A stretch of 64,000 bases of DNA from Prochlorococcus sp. AG-442-N17 (lineage in GTDB: Bacteria > Cyanobacteriota > Cyanobacteriia > PCC-6307 > Cyanobiaceae): NCBI GenBank assembly GCA_003212375.1, contig QCPY01000006.1, positions 1 through 64,000 on the forward strand, read 5' to 3'. Both the position numbers and the translations under genes were made by a program. Positions 43,446 to 54,834 of this stretch are shown here, piece after piece (position 1 is the stretch's first letter; every line of letters begins with the position of its first letter). The notes under the pieces are model-generated. The model saw nothing but the letters and a program-made list of their open reading frames with translations, was not told the origin of the DNA and ran no database searches.

Positions 43446-45473
43446 TTAAGTTACTTGTGGTGACTGGAAACCAAAAATAGCTACTAATAATATAACTCCT
43501 CCAAAAACTATAAGAGCATAAAATTGGGCTCTACCAGTTTCGAAGTATTTTAAGCCCTCTCCACTGCCCAATGTTACAAGTCCAGTAAGATTTACTACTC
43601 CATCAACAACTTTGGAATCAACTTCTAAAACTTCCTTTGCAAGTTTTCTACTTCCTTTAACAAAAAGTTTTTCATTAATATCGTCTAAATACCATTTATT
43701 TGATAGAAACTTATTCACAGATGGAAATCTTTGTGCAAATAACATTGATAAGTTGATTTTCTTAGCAAAATAAGCTTGATAAGCAATAGTTATACCGATT
43801 GAAGCTATGAAAACAGATGCAATAGCTAAAGGTAAAAATTCTTTTAATTCAAATGTCTCTATAGCAATCAATGCCTCTTCAGGATCTAGAAAGGTTGCAA
43901 ATTTACTATCCCAAGGTAATCCCATAAAACCAATTATTATTGATGGAACGGCTAGAAAAACAAGTGGGAATGTCATAGACCAAGGAGATTCATGTAATGA
44001 GCCATGTTCCCCTTGATGTTCTTGTTCTTGTTCTTCTTCTTCTAGATTAATCCCCGAAGCCAATAAAAGTTGTTGCCTTAATTCGTTATTTCCGCCTCTG
44101 AAATCTCCTTCAAAAGTTAAAAAATAAAGTCTAAACATGTAAAAGGCCGTCATTCCGGCTGTTAAAAATCCTACAAACCAAAAAGCTGGGAATGAAATAA
44201 AAGCACTTCCCAATATTTCATCTTTACTCCAAAAGCCTGCCAATGGAGGGATGCCACTAATTGCTATACAACCTATTAAAAAAGTTGAAGAAGTAAAGGG
44301 CATTTTCTTTCTTAATCCTCCCATTAATCTCATATCTTGAGCAAGCACAGGTTGATGACCAACTACTTCTTCCATTGCATGAATTACCGATCCAGAACCC
44401 AAAAATAACATTGCTTTGAAGCAAGCATGTGTAATTAAGTGAAAAATTCCAGCAACTGGAGCACCACAACCCATCGCAAGCATCATGTATCCGAGCTGAG
44501 AAACAGTACTATAGGCTAAGCCTTTTTTCAGGTCCATTTGGGTTAAGGCAATTGAGGCTCCTAAGAAACATGTAATAGTACCCACTAGTGCAATAATGAA
44601 TTGAATTGCGGGGAATAAAGAATACAGCGGTTGAAGCCTTGCTACTAAAAATATTCCAGCAGCAACCATAGTTGCGGCGTGAATAAGAGCTGAAATAGGG
44701 GTAGGTCCCTCCATAGCATCTGGGAGCCATACATGAAGAGGGAACTGAGCAGATTTTGCCATTGGTCCTAAGAAGACCAAAAAACAAAGTAAAAGTGCAG
44801 CCCAAACTGGCAATGAATTTTCAGCAACTGATTGTGATACTCCTAAGGCTATTTGATTAAAGTCAAAGCTTTTTGTAGCCCAAAAAAGACCTAAAATGCC
44901 AAGTAATAATCCAAAGTCTCCAACTCTATTTACGACAAAAGCTTTTTGAGCAGCATTAGCTGCACCATCTCGGTCATACCAAAAACCAACTAATAGATAT
45001 GAACACATTCCTACCAATTCCCAAAAAACATATATCTCGAGCAAATTTGGACTGATAATCAAACCCATCATCGAACTACTAAAAAGAGCTAAATATGTAA
45101 AAAATCTAACGTAACCTTTATCATGTGCCATATAACCATGAGAGTAAATCATTACCAATAAAGTAATTGTGCTCACTAATGTCAGCATTACGCTGCCTAA
45201 TTGATCAAGAACGAATCCCATTGGTATTGAGAAATCTCCTGCACTCGCCCAAACAAATAATTTCTCAACGGGCTGGTAACCATTTATTTGTTCAATCAGT
45301 GTCTTATAACTAATAACTGCAGAAATACCGACAAATGAAATAAGACTGATAGAAACAATTTCTCTAGAATTATTTATTTTTTTATTTGCACATATTAATC
45401 CAAGACCAGAAAGTACTGCTCCAATTAGTGGAAAAACAGGAATTAACCAGGCAATTTCTGAAGCTTGAGGCAT
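43446..45473 (-). CDS. ndhF: NAD(P)H-quinone oxidoreductase chain 5
   Basis: YVFWELVGMCSYLLVGFWYDR, AQFPLHVWLPDAMEGPTPISALIHAATMVAAG. Confidence 0.97.
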   Translation of the reverse strand: MPQASEIAWLIPVFPLIGAVLSGLGLICANKKINNSREIVSISLISFVGISAVISYKTLIEQINGYQPVEKLFVWASAGDFSIPMGFVLDQLGSVMLTLVSTITLLVMIYSHGYMAHDKGYVRFFTYLALFSSSMMGLIISPNLLEIYVFWELVGMCSYLLVGFWYDRDGAANAAQKAFVVNRVGDFGLLLGILGLFWATKSFDFNQIALGVSQSVAENSLPVWAALLLCFLVFLGPMAKSAQFPLHVWLPDAMEGPTPISALIHAATMVAAGIFLVARLQPLYSLFPAIQFIIALVGTITCFLGASIALTQMDLKKGLAYSTVSQLGYMMLAMGCGAPVAGIFHLITHACFKAMLFLGSGSVIHAMEEVVGHQPVLAQDMRLMGGLRKKMPFTSSTFLIGCIAISGIPPLAGFWSKDEILGSAFISFPAFWFVGFLTAGMTAFYMFRLYFLTFEGDFRGGNNELRQQLLLASGINLEEEEQEQEHQGEHGSLHESPWSMTFPLVFLAVPSIIIGFMGLPWDSKFATFLDPEEALIAIETFELKEFLPLAIASVFIASIGITIAYQAYFAKKINLSMLFAQRFPSVNKFLSNKWYLDDINEKLFVKGSRKLAKEVLEVDSKVVDGVVNLTGLVTLGSGEGLKYFETGRAQFYALIVFGGVILLVAIFGFQSPQVT

Positions 45474-45506
45474 TTTAAATAGAATTTATATACTAATACT
45501 AAACTG

Positions 45507-46235
45507 CTAATTGAAAAATTTAGATATGAAAGACGAATTAAATGTTGTAACAGCAATATTTATATATTTATGAGACCACCATATTACTGCAATCGCTATT
45601 AATATTCCAAGCTGAGAAAATTTAAAAAATTCTTTTAATTGAATCTGCTGTCGTCCATCAATGATTGCAAGGAACGGGATTATGGAAGTATTTTTTTTAA
45701 ACTCATGAAATTCATCACCAAATTTAGTTTCTAATCTCTTATCACCGTGCCAAATTGCAAATAAGTGATGAGCAATTAAACCAAAGGAAGTTATAAATGT
45801 AAATGATGTACCTATCCATAAAGTGTGAGACAAACACCAAATAATTTGACCAAATGCTTGTGGGTGTCTTGTGATTCGCATTATTCCTGTTCCATATATC
45901 CTGACTTGGGGTTTTAAGACTGAAGGAATTTCCAATAAATTGTATGTCGCAGGATAAAGAAATAAGAAACTTATAGCAGTTAGAAGCCAAACTAACAAAA
46001 ATACATAATTATTTCCTTGAAAATTCCATAATCTAATCCCATCGTATCTGTGAGCTAAAAAATAACTAATTAATATTATTGCAGACGGCAAACTTAAAGA
46101 AACAAAACATAACCTCCACAATCTTGGGCCTATTAAAGCTTCTGCTTTACTTCTTAAAGCAGCACCTCCACTATGAATAACGGCGAAAATTAATATTAAT
46201 CCCAGAATTATTAAAGAAGTTTTGTGATTCTCCAT
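45507..46235 (-). CDS. NnrU-family protein, probable 15-cis-zeta-carotene isomerase (Z-ISO)
   Basis: FAVIHSGGAALRSKAE, ITRHPQAFGQIIWCLSHTLWIG; in the neighbourhood of crtP/crtB. Confidence 0.8.
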   Translation of the reverse strand: MENHKTSLIILGLILIFAVIHSGGAALRSKAEALIGPRLWRLCFVSLSLPSAIILISYFLAHRYDGIRLWNFQGNNYVFLLVWLLTAISFLFLYPATYNLLEIPSVLKPQVRIYGTGIMRITRHPQAFGQIIWCLSHTLWIGTSFTFITSFGLIAHHLFAIWHGDKRLETKFGDEFHEFKKNTSIIPFLAIIDGRQQIQLKEFFKFSQLGILIAIAVIWWSHKYINIAVTTFNSSFISKFFN

Positions 46236-46281
46236 ATATTGAAAATTAAAGTTATTTTATTATTAACAATAATACGCTTAG

Positions 46282-46300
46282 GTATTAGAATTGCTAATAC
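46282..46300. promoter_or_regulatory. Perfect 7-bp palindrome GTATTAG-AATTG-CTAATAC containing TTA-N7-TAA; candidate LysR autoregulatory site
   Basis: Sequence ggtattagaattgctaatact, about 20 bp upstream of the LysR start codon. Confidence 0.5.
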
Positions 46301-46318
46301 TATAGTAGGCATAAATAA

Positions 46319-47272
46319 ATGCCAGAATTACCTTTTACTCTTGACCAATTAAGAATATTAAAAGCTATTGCGGCTCAAGGAAGTTTCAAGAAAGCAGCAG
46401 ATTTATTATATGTGACTCAACCAGCAGTCAGCTTACAAATTCAAAATTTAGAAAAACAACTTGAAATTACAATTTTTGATAGAGGAGGTAGGAAAGCACT
46501 TTTAACTGAAGCAGGTAAGCTATTACTTGAATACTGTGAAAGAATCCTGAATCAATGTGATGAAGCTTGTAAAGCTATTGAAGACTTAAATAGTTTGAAA
46601 GGGGGAACCCTCATAATTGGAGCTAGCCAAACTACAGGTACCTATTTAATGCCAAGGATGATAGGTATTTTTCGTCAAAAATATCCAGATGTATCAGTCC
46701 AACTGCAAGTGCACAGTACTAGAAGAACAGGTTGGAGCGTTGCAAATGGTCAAATTGATTTAGCTATAATTGGAGGGCAATTGCCAAGCGATCTCGAAAA
46801 CTTGTTAGAGGTAATTCCATATGCAACAGATGAATTAGCTCTTGTATTGCCAATAAAGCATCCACTTTCAAGCAAGAAAGAACTCTTTAAGGAAGATTTA
46901 TACAAACTTAATTTCGTTACTTTAGATTCTCAATCAACAACTAGAAAAGTTGTTGATAAACTTTTAAAAGATTCTGGTCTTGATATTCAAAGATTAAAAA
47001 TTGAAATGGAATTAAATTCCCTTGAAGCAATCAAAAATGCAGTTCAGTCTGGACTTGGAGCTTCATTTTTACCTGTTGTTTCCATTGAAAGAGAATTAGC
47101 AGGTGGTACAATTCACAAACCCTTCATAACTGATTTAGAGGTTAAAAGAGAGCTCAAATTAATTACAAATCCATCAAGATACACATCAAGAGCCTCTGAA
47201 GCTTTTAAAAAAAATATACTACCTAAATTTGCAAGTTCAGAAAGCCCATTAAGGCAAATAAACTTAGTTTAA
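46319..47272 (+). CDS. rbcR: LysR-family transcriptional regulator (RbcR/NdhR type)
   Basis: [61 protein letters not shown]. Confidence 0.87.
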   Translation: MPELPFTLDQLRILKAIAAQGSFKKAADLLYVTQPAVSLQIQNLEKQLEITIFDRGGRKALLTEAGKLLLEYCERILNQCDEACKAIEDLNSLKGGTLIIGASQTTGTYLMPRMIGIFRQKYPDVSVQLQVHSTRRTGWSVANGQIDLAIIGGQLPSDLENLLEVIPYATDELALVLPIKHPLSSKKELFKEDLYKLNFVTLDSQSTTRKVVDKLLKDSGLDIQRLKIEMELNSLEAIKNAVQSGLGASFLPVVSIERELAGGTIHKPFITDLEVKRELKLITNPSRYTSRASEAFKKNILPKFASSESPLRQINLV

Positions 47273-47892
47273 AACTGAATTGCTTCCCTGTTAATTCCCA
47301 CACCTCCGTCTTCAGCTTGTCCATCTCCCTTTATGATAAATTTATTTTCATTTACATCGGTCTGATAAACACATTTAACTATAGGCTTATCTCTTATTGA
47401 GCCAATGTAAGCAAAAGTATTCATTCTTTGCTTACATTCTCGTACGTCTTCGTTACTTATAGCTCCTTGTTTTTGTAATACTGTCCAGTTCTCCCTTCGA
47501 ATAACGCAGCCTGGTTGGAGTGCTGGTTGTGTTACAAAACTAGTTGAAGGATTAAGTGTTGTATACATCTCTACGTCAATCACGAAAGCGCTCGCTCCCC
47601 ATTGCCTACAAAATTCTGGGTCTGGAACAGCCATGTCTAGCTGCTGTTGACTAGCTATATTGCCCTGTCCACCATCAGTTGTACTAGTAATCGCGCTTCC
47701 AATTCCTACACCCAAAATCAAAACTCCTGCAAGTACAGCAATTGTGCCAGTGTTGAAATTATTGTTTTGTTCAGAACTAGAAGGGGGTATTCTTTTGCTA
47801 CGTCTCATATTAATACCACCTTTGTTTGAGTTTGAAGGGTAAGAATTTCTCCCAAGATCTCTTCTTGGGAATCTATTAGGATATTTGTTCAC
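47269..47892 (-). CDS. DUF3172 protein
   Basis: Single TM segment then [46 protein letters not shown] typical of cyanobacterial DUF3172. Confidence 0.82.
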   Translation of the reverse strand: MNKYPNRFPRRDLGRNSYPSNSNKGGINMRRSKRIPPSSSEQNNNFNTGTIAVLAGVLILGVGIGSAITSTTDGGQGNIASQQQLDMAVPDPEFCRQWGASAFVIDVEMYTTLNPSTSFVTQPALQPGCVIRRENWTVLQKQGAISNEDVRECKQRMNTFAYIGSIRDKPIVKCVYQTDVNENKFIIKGDGQAEDGGVGINREAIQF

Positions 47893-48236
47893 AATACTTC
47901 TTTGGTCTTAGGTAAACCCATGGAATAATTCATGACTCTACATTCTGGGTTATAGCTTAATAATCCATTTTGTAGCAAATATTTTATTAAACCTTCAATT
48001 TCTGAACCTATTTTACGAAGTTCATAATCATCTAAACTTTTTCCAGCTCTTTCTTCAATAAGTTCAGTGAATTTATTATTTACTTTTACCACAGATTCTT
48101 CATTCCAAATAAATTCATTATCAGGATCCAAGTCAAGTGTTAATTTATTGGGATGAAATTTTAAATCGTTATTAACTACATCAGCAGTAAATATCCTAAC
48201 GTGCCTTGTAGTGGATTTTAAGAGCATTTTTTCCAT
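47889..48236 (-). CDS. ndhM: NAD(P)H-quinone oxidoreductase subunit M
   Basis: [16 protein letters not shown]...[18 protein letters not shown]. Confidence 0.93.
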   Translation of the reverse strand: MEKMLLKSTTRHVRIFTADVVNNDLKFHPNKLTLDLDPDNEFIWNEESVVKVNNKFTELIEERAGKSLDDYELRKIGSEIEGLIKYLLQNGLLSYNPECRVMNYSMGLPKTKEVL

Positions 48237-48283
48237 AATTTAATAAATAATCAACAAAAAAAACTATAATGTTCTAACTTTAG

Positions 48284-49744
<1,461 letters not shown>

Positions 49745-49766
49745 ACCTCTAAATAAAAAAAGCTTT

Positions 49767-50675
49767 TTGAAAAATTCATTGTCTCAACTTAACAAAGCAT
49801 ACGAAATATGCAGAAAAGAAACTCAGAAATGGGCTAAAACTTTTTATTTAGGAACTCTCTTATTACCTGTAGAAAAAAGAAAAGCTATTTGGGCAATTTA
49901 CGTTTGGTGTAGGAGAACAGATGAAATAATGGACAGCCTAGAAGCTTTGACCAAATCCAAAGATGAACTTTCCGAGAATTTAGACGAATGGGAAGCAAAC
50001 ACAAAAAATGTTTTCAAAGGAGAAATAAAATCAGATTTAGATGCCGTTCTATTCGATACAATTGAAAAATTTCCCCAAGACATAAAACCGTATTTAGATA
50101 TGATAGAAGGCCAGAGAATGGATCTTAACAAATTTAGATATGAAAATTTTGCTGAATTAAAACTTTATTGCTACAGAGTAGCAGGGACAGTTGGCTTGAT
50201 GACACAGAATGTAATGGGTATTGATAGTGCCTACACTTCAGCCCCATGGAGTAATATGCCTGACCCATCAGAAGCAGCTATATCTTTGGGAATTGCCAAT
50301 CAACTTACTAACATTTTAAGAGATGTCGGAGAAGACAGACAAAGAGGTAGAATCTACTTACCCCAGGAAGATATAAAGAAATTTAATTATTCTGAAGAAG
50401 AGTTATTAAAAGGAGAAATTAATAATCAGTGGAAAATGCTTATGAACTTTCAATTAACAAGAGCCAGGGATTGGTTCAAAAAATCTGAAGATGGAATTAA
50501 ATGGCTAGCCGCAGACGCTAGATGGCCTGTGTGGACCTCTTTGCGCCTTTATAGAGGCATATTAGATTCTATTGAAAGATTAGATTATGATGTTTTTAAT
50601 AATAGAGCTTTTGTAAAGAAATCCGTAAAAGCATTTGAAATTCCTATATCTTTTCTAATCTCAAGAATCAAATAA
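49767..50675 (+). CDS. crtB: Phytoene synthase
   Basis: YVWCRRTDEIMD, LGIANQLTNILRDVGED; TTG start; follows crtP. Confidence 0.97.
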   Translation: MKNSLSQLNKAYEICRKETQKWAKTFYLGTLLLPVEKRKAIWAIYVWCRRTDEIMDSLEALTKSKDELSENLDEWEANTKNVFKGEIKSDLDAVLFDTIEKFPQDIKPYLDMIEGQRMDLNKFRYENFAELKLYCYRVAGTVGLMTQNVMGIDSAYTSAPWSNMPDPSEAAISLGIANQLTNILRDVGEDRQRGRIYLPQEDIKKFNYSEEELLKGEINNQWKMLMNFQLTRARDWFKKSEDGIKWLAADARWPVWTSLRLYRGILDSIERLDYDVFNNRAFVKKSVKAFEIPISFLISRIK

Positions 50676-51092
50676 CTAGGCAGGAGTTTTTTGGTTAGCT
50701 AATAAATCTTTTAATTTTGATAATTCGCCAGCCCATCTTGGATCAGGTGCTTCAAGATTTGGAGCATCTCTATGAACAATCTTCTTAGATTCTTTCCTCT
50801 TTTTCTTTTTATTAAAACCAACATTATTTCTCTTGTTTGAAGAATCTTTCTTCTCTGAGAGTTCAACGCGCAATTTAGAGCCATTAAATTCAAGTCCGTT
50901 GAGCTTTTCAATAATTAAATTTGCGTTTTGTTCGTTATTGGTCGTAGCAAAACCAAATCCTCGACACTCTTTTGTCTCTTTATCTAAGACAGGTTTGAAT
51001 CTAATAGAGTCAGATACTGATTTTAAAATACTATCAAGTTCTTTTGGATTAAATCCTTGTGTTAAATTGCCAATGTAAATACGAATGCTCAT
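50676..51092 (-). CDS. RNA-binding protein (single RRM)
   Basis: IRIYIGNLTQGFNPKELD (RNP2), ECRGFGFATT (RNP1). Confidence 0.9.
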   Translation of the reverse strand: MSIRIYIGNLTQGFNPKELDSILKSVSDSIRFKPVLDKETKECRGFGFATTNNEQNANLIIEKLNGLEFNGSKLRVELSEKKDSSNKRNNVGFNKKKKRKESKKIVHRDAPNLEAPDPRWAGELSKLKDLLANQKTPA

Positions 51093-51148
51093 AAATTTTT
51101 AAAATAATTTGAAGTCTGAACTTTTAAACAAAACTAAGCTATGTGTAT

Positions 51149-52396
51149 TTAATCACATTTTGGCGCATTTTGTTGAATCCATTGCTTTCCTTTATAAATA
51201 GCTTCATCAAAGTTATTCAATCTATTAAATGCAAACTCTCTAGAAAGATAATCCATAAGCTTTCCTAATATAGGTCCATCATTAATTTTCAAATATTTTT
51301 TTACATCATTCCCTTTTACTAAATTAGAGGGATGAAATAATTTATCATCTTTATTTCGCCATCTTGAGAGCCAATCTATATGAAATATTTCTGGCAAGAA
51401 AAGAATAAAAGAAGGAAGAATCGTTTCTAATTCTTTATGCAAATCAAATCTTTCTTTTTCATTTAACTCATAAATATTTTTTTTATCTAATATCCGTTTC
51501 CATTTTTTTAATAACTTGATATGCAAAATTTCAGATTTGCTGAATGTAAGTTCTTTTAAAGTGCCTTCGTCTAAGATTTGACATAAAAAAAATAAAGGTA
51601 AAAATTGCTCCTTTTCTAATTGATTAAATTGTTCAAAATTAATTTTGTTTAAATCAATAAGTATCGAATCTCTGGCTGATTGTATATAGTCAAAAATTTT
51701 AAATTTATTAATTAATGAAATTGATAGAGAAGCATTTCCCCCCCTAATTATTCTCTGTATTTCATAATTAATTCTTTCATTAGCTACAAGTCTTAATTGA
51801 TTTCTATATTGTTTTAAATAATTCTTTAATTTATCGTCAATATTGAAATTCAATTCGGAAATAAAACGAAAGCATCTTAAAATTCTTAATGGATCATCAA
51901 TTAAGTTTTGCTTTGAATTAGTCCTTAGCAAAGAAAGTTGAATATCTTTTATTCCATTTAATGGGTCGATTAATAATTTACTTTCAAAAGAAAAAGCAAT
52001 CGCATTCATCGAAAAATCTCGGGTAAGTAGATCAATCTCTATAGATGAAGAAATCTGGTTAGCAATATCAATTGTTATGCATTTAAAAATAATTCTTACT
52101 ATCTCTCTAACATCATCAAGAATAATAAATTTTCCTTTAAAGTTATCCGCAATATTTTTCCCAATTTCAATAGCATTTTTCGGAACTACAATATCAACAT
52201 CAATTTTTTCATTTACTCTTCGTAAAATAATATCTCTTATATAACCCCCAACTAAGTAAGAACCAGAGGGTAAAAAAGACAAAATAAAATCCCAATTATT
52301 AAGTTTTATACTTCTATCTATTTCATTATTTATTAGTGTATGATCAATAATAGGATTAACTTTTTCATTTTTTTTCTTGATTATGTGCATTTGCAT
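51149..52396 (-). CDS. CCA-adding enzyme / poly(A) polymerase family nucleotidyltransferase
   Basis: SYLVGGYIRDIIL, DVDIVVPKNA, RDFSMNAIAF, RILRCFRF. Confidence 0.9.
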   Translation of the reverse strand: MQMHIIKKKNEKVNPIIDHTLINNEIDRSIKLNNWDFILSFLPSGSYLVGGYIRDIILRRVNEKIDVDIVVPKNAIEIGKNIADNFKGKFIILDDVREIVRIIFKCITIDIANQISSSIEIDLLTRDFSMNAIAFSFESKLLIDPLNGIKDIQLSLLRTNSKQNLIDDPLRILRCFRFISELNFNIDDKLKNYLKQYRNQLRLVANERINYEIQRIIRGGNASLSISLINKFKIFDYIQSARDSILIDLNKINFEQFNQLEKEQFLPLFFLCQILDEGTLKELTFSKSEILHIKLLKKWKRILDKKNIYELNEKERFDLHKELETILPSFILFLPEIFHIDWLSRWRNKDDKLFHPSNLVKGNDVKKYLKINDGPILGKLMDYLSREFAFNRLNNFDEAIYKGKQWIQQNAPKCD

Positions 52397-52634
52397 TAAC
52401 TGTAAGTGGGTTGATAGATGTATTACTTATCATGATGTTGAAAATAATCATGGTGTTGAAAACATTTGCGATTCGCCTAATTTTAAAGCAAAAAAACCTT
52501 ACATTCATGTAAGTATAGTCAAAGATGGAGATAATGATTATAAAACAGATTGGGATGTCCAATCTTGTGCAAGTTTTATAGAAGAATATGGTAAGTGGTC
52601 TAGTTGCAATCCTGGTTTAGAATTGCCTGTTTAA
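52383..52634 (+). CDS. ycf34: Ycf34 protein
   Basis: MCICINCKWVDRCITYHDVE Cys-rich N-terminus characteristic of Ycf34; ATG at 52383 preferred to 52377. Confidence 0.9.
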   Translation: MCICINCKWVDRCITYHDVENNHGVENICDSPNFKAKKPYIHVSIVKDGDNDYKTDWDVQSCASFIEEYGKWSSCNPGLELPV

Positions 52635-52640
52635 AGGTAA

Positions 52641-53291
52641 ATGTCTTACGATTTAAAAAAATCAAATCTATTAACCCTAGCAATTCATAGTTCTGATAAT
52701 TTTTTTGGATTTGCATATAGAGAAAATAAGGATAATTTGTCGGATAAATTCTTTGTAAAAAAATTTGATAAAGATTTATGTAATAATCTAGTAGTTGATT
52801 TTGCAAAGTTTTTTAAAAAAGAGAACTTTAAGAAAATTAATAAAATATCTGTGAGTATAGGGCCTGCTAATTTTAATGCTTCAAGACAAATAGTTGTTTT
52901 AGCAAGAACTCTTTCTCAGCAAATCAATTGCACACTAGACGGCTTTAGTTCTTTTGAATTGATGGCAAAAAGAATTGCTATAAAAAATAAAATAACTTCA
53001 GATCAAAAAGAATTCTGGATTTTTAAAAAATTAAAAAGAAGAGGCTATATTGCAGGACAATATGAAATAAATATTTCTCAAAAAACAAAAAAAATTATTA
53101 ATATAAAAGAAAAAATAATACCAAAAATATTTGAAGAATTAAAAAATAAAGATTGCTCTTATCAAGCTGATTATAACGAAATCGAAGATTTAAAAGAATT
53201 ATTGACTTTATCTGATAAAAATTCACTAAACTCAAATTTCAATTCATGGAATAAAGTACTTCCTCTATATTCTAGATCCCCAATTAACTAA
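52641..53291 (+). CDS. tsaB: tRNA threonylcarbamoyladenosine biosynthesis protein TsaB-like
   Basis: LTLAIHSSDNFFGFAYRE, ISVSIGPANFNASRQIVVLARTLSQQINC. Confidence 0.75.
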   Translation: MSYDLKKSNLLTLAIHSSDNFFGFAYRENKDNLSDKFFVKKFDKDLCNNLVVDFAKFFKKENFKKINKISVSIGPANFNASRQIVVLARTLSQQINCTLDGFSSFELMAKRIAIKNKITSDQKEFWIFKKLKRRGYIAGQYEINISQKTKKIINIKEKIIPKIFEELKNKDCSYQADYNEIEDLKELLTLSDKNSLNSNFNSWNKVLPLYSRSPIN

Positions 53292-53295
53292 AAAT

Positions 53296-53916
53296 TTAGT
53301 CAAGCATATTATTTATAGATTCCTGCAAAGATCTTGTTACTATAGCCAATTTATCTTTTGATGAAAATTTTGGCGGGTTTATAGGTTTTCCAACTTTAAT
53401 AACTATTTTTGTAAAAAATGGAATACAAAATCTGAATCTAACTAACTTGTGTGAATTAATAATTGCGACTGGTAACAACAACTTTTGGTTCTTAAATGCT
53501 AGGAGTGCCGCGCCTTGTTTTGGCTTGTTTACACGGCCATCTTTTTGACGAGTACCGTCAATAAAAATCCCAATACTTTTGTTATTTGATAACTTTTCAC
53601 ATGCAATTTTAATGGTATTTTTATCAGCCATACCTCTCTTTACAGGGTAAGCACCGCAAGCTTTGATTATATAGCCAAGCAAAGGAATGCTAAAAAGTTC
53701 TGACTTTGCCATAAAAGATATATTACGACCAACAGCATGTCCTAATAAAGGTGGGTCAAACAAGGATCCATGATTAGAAACCAATATAAAAGAACCTTGT
53801 TTAGGAATATTTTCTCTCCCAACCAAAATTCCTCTAAATAGCAATTTATAAATAGGAAATATAATTACTTGACTTACCAATTGATATATTATTTTTTGAT
53901 AAAAATTACTTTTCAT
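53296..53916 (-). CDS. plsC: 1-acyl-sn-glycerol-3-phosphate acyltransferase
   Basis: VSNHGSLFDPPLL (NHX4D), GIFIDGTRQKDG. Confidence 0.92.
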   Translation of the reverse strand: MKSNFYQKIIYQLVSQVIIFPIYKLLFRGILVGRENIPKQGSFILVSNHGSLFDPPLLGHAVGRNISFMAKSELFSIPLLGYIIKACGAYPVKRGMADKNTIKIACEKLSNNKSIGIFIDGTRQKDGRVNKPKQGAALLAFKNQKLLLPVAIINSHKLVRFRFCIPFFTKIVIKVGKPINPPKFSSKDKLAIVTRSLQESINNMLD

Positions 53917-53920
53917 GAAA

Positions 53921-54817
53921 TCAGTAGTTAATTTGGCCCGAAGAAGAAACTTGAGAAATCTTTACTTCCTTTAAATGCCTTTTCCCTAAACCTCCCAGTA
54001 CATTAGAGGGGCCAATTTCTACAATATGAAGGTTACTACTTTTTGCCATTAGATTCATTGTTTCACGCCATCTCACACCATTACACATTTGATTTTTTAA
54101 TCTAGCTTTCAATTCATCTGGATCAATAGATAGTAAAGGATTAGAGTTGCTTATAACTGGCGTATTAGGTTGCTTAAATTCAACATTATCCAAATATTTT
54201 GAGAATTTAATTGATGGTTCTTTCATAAATGGTGAATGAAAGGCACCTGAGACATTTAGTTTAAGAAATCTTTTACAAGTAATACGTTGCGAAATATTAT
54301 CCAAAGCCTTTTCGCTGCCTGATAAAACAACTTGAGAATCACTATTATCGTTTGCTATTACAAGATCATCAATCTCCTCTACCAACAAATCCAGTTGGCT
54401 CCTATCAAAACCAATTAATGCTGCCATTGATCCCTTTGCAGCATCTGCCATTAATTTAGATCTTTCTTTTATGAGTAATACAGAATCTTCAAAAGACAAA
54501 ACATCTGCACAATATAAAGCGGTGATTTCGCCTAAACTATGGCCAGCAATATAATTCGGTTTAAAACCATTTTCTTTTAAAGAATCTAATAAAACCGACT
54601 CAACCAAAAAAAGACAAATTTGTGTATTTTTTGTGTTATTTAGGTCTTCGTCTAGATTATTTTTCTCAGCAACTTGTTCACAAATTTCAAATAAATCTCT
54701 CTCGAATACTTTAGAAGCGTATTTAAATCTATCTTTTGCATTTGGCAAATTTATTATCTCATTTGCCATTCCAATTTTTTGTGAACCCTGTCCAGGGAAT
54801 ACCCAAGCTACTGTCAT
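53921..54817 (-). CDS. fabD: Malonyl-CoA-ACP transacylase
   Basis: WVFPGQGSQKIGM, AGHSLGEITALYCA, SGAFHSPFM. Confidence 0.97.
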   Translation of the reverse strand: MTVAWVFPGQGSQKIGMANEIINLPNAKDRFKYASKVFERDLFEICEQVAEKNNLDEDLNNTKNTQICLFLVESVLLDSLKENGFKPNYIAGHSLGEITALYCADVLSFEDSVLLIKERSKLMADAAKGSMAALIGFDRSQLDLLVEEIDDLVIANDNSDSQVVLSGSEKALDNISQRITCKRFLKLNVSGAFHSPFMKEPSIKFSKYLDNVEFKQPNTPVISNSNPLLSIDPDELKARLKNQMCNGVRWRETMNLMAKSSNLHIVEIGPSNVLGGLGKRHLKEVKISQVSSSGQINY

Positions 54818-54834
54818 AATAATTCCTTTTTATT

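Noticed and set aside
44257-44805. Same-strand alternative-frame ORFs (70 and 98 aa) inside ndhF
   Set aside because: Cys/Ser/Trp-rich translations typical of frame-shifted coding DNA; ndhF is intact in its own frame, so not a pseudogene or a nested gene
45742-45990. 82-aa alternative-frame ORF in the NnrU-like gene
   Set aside because: Shadow ORF of a confident coding sequence
47647-47842. Two overlapping 60-aa + strand ORFs opposite DUF3172
   Set aside because: Antisense shadow ORFs with no recognisable domain
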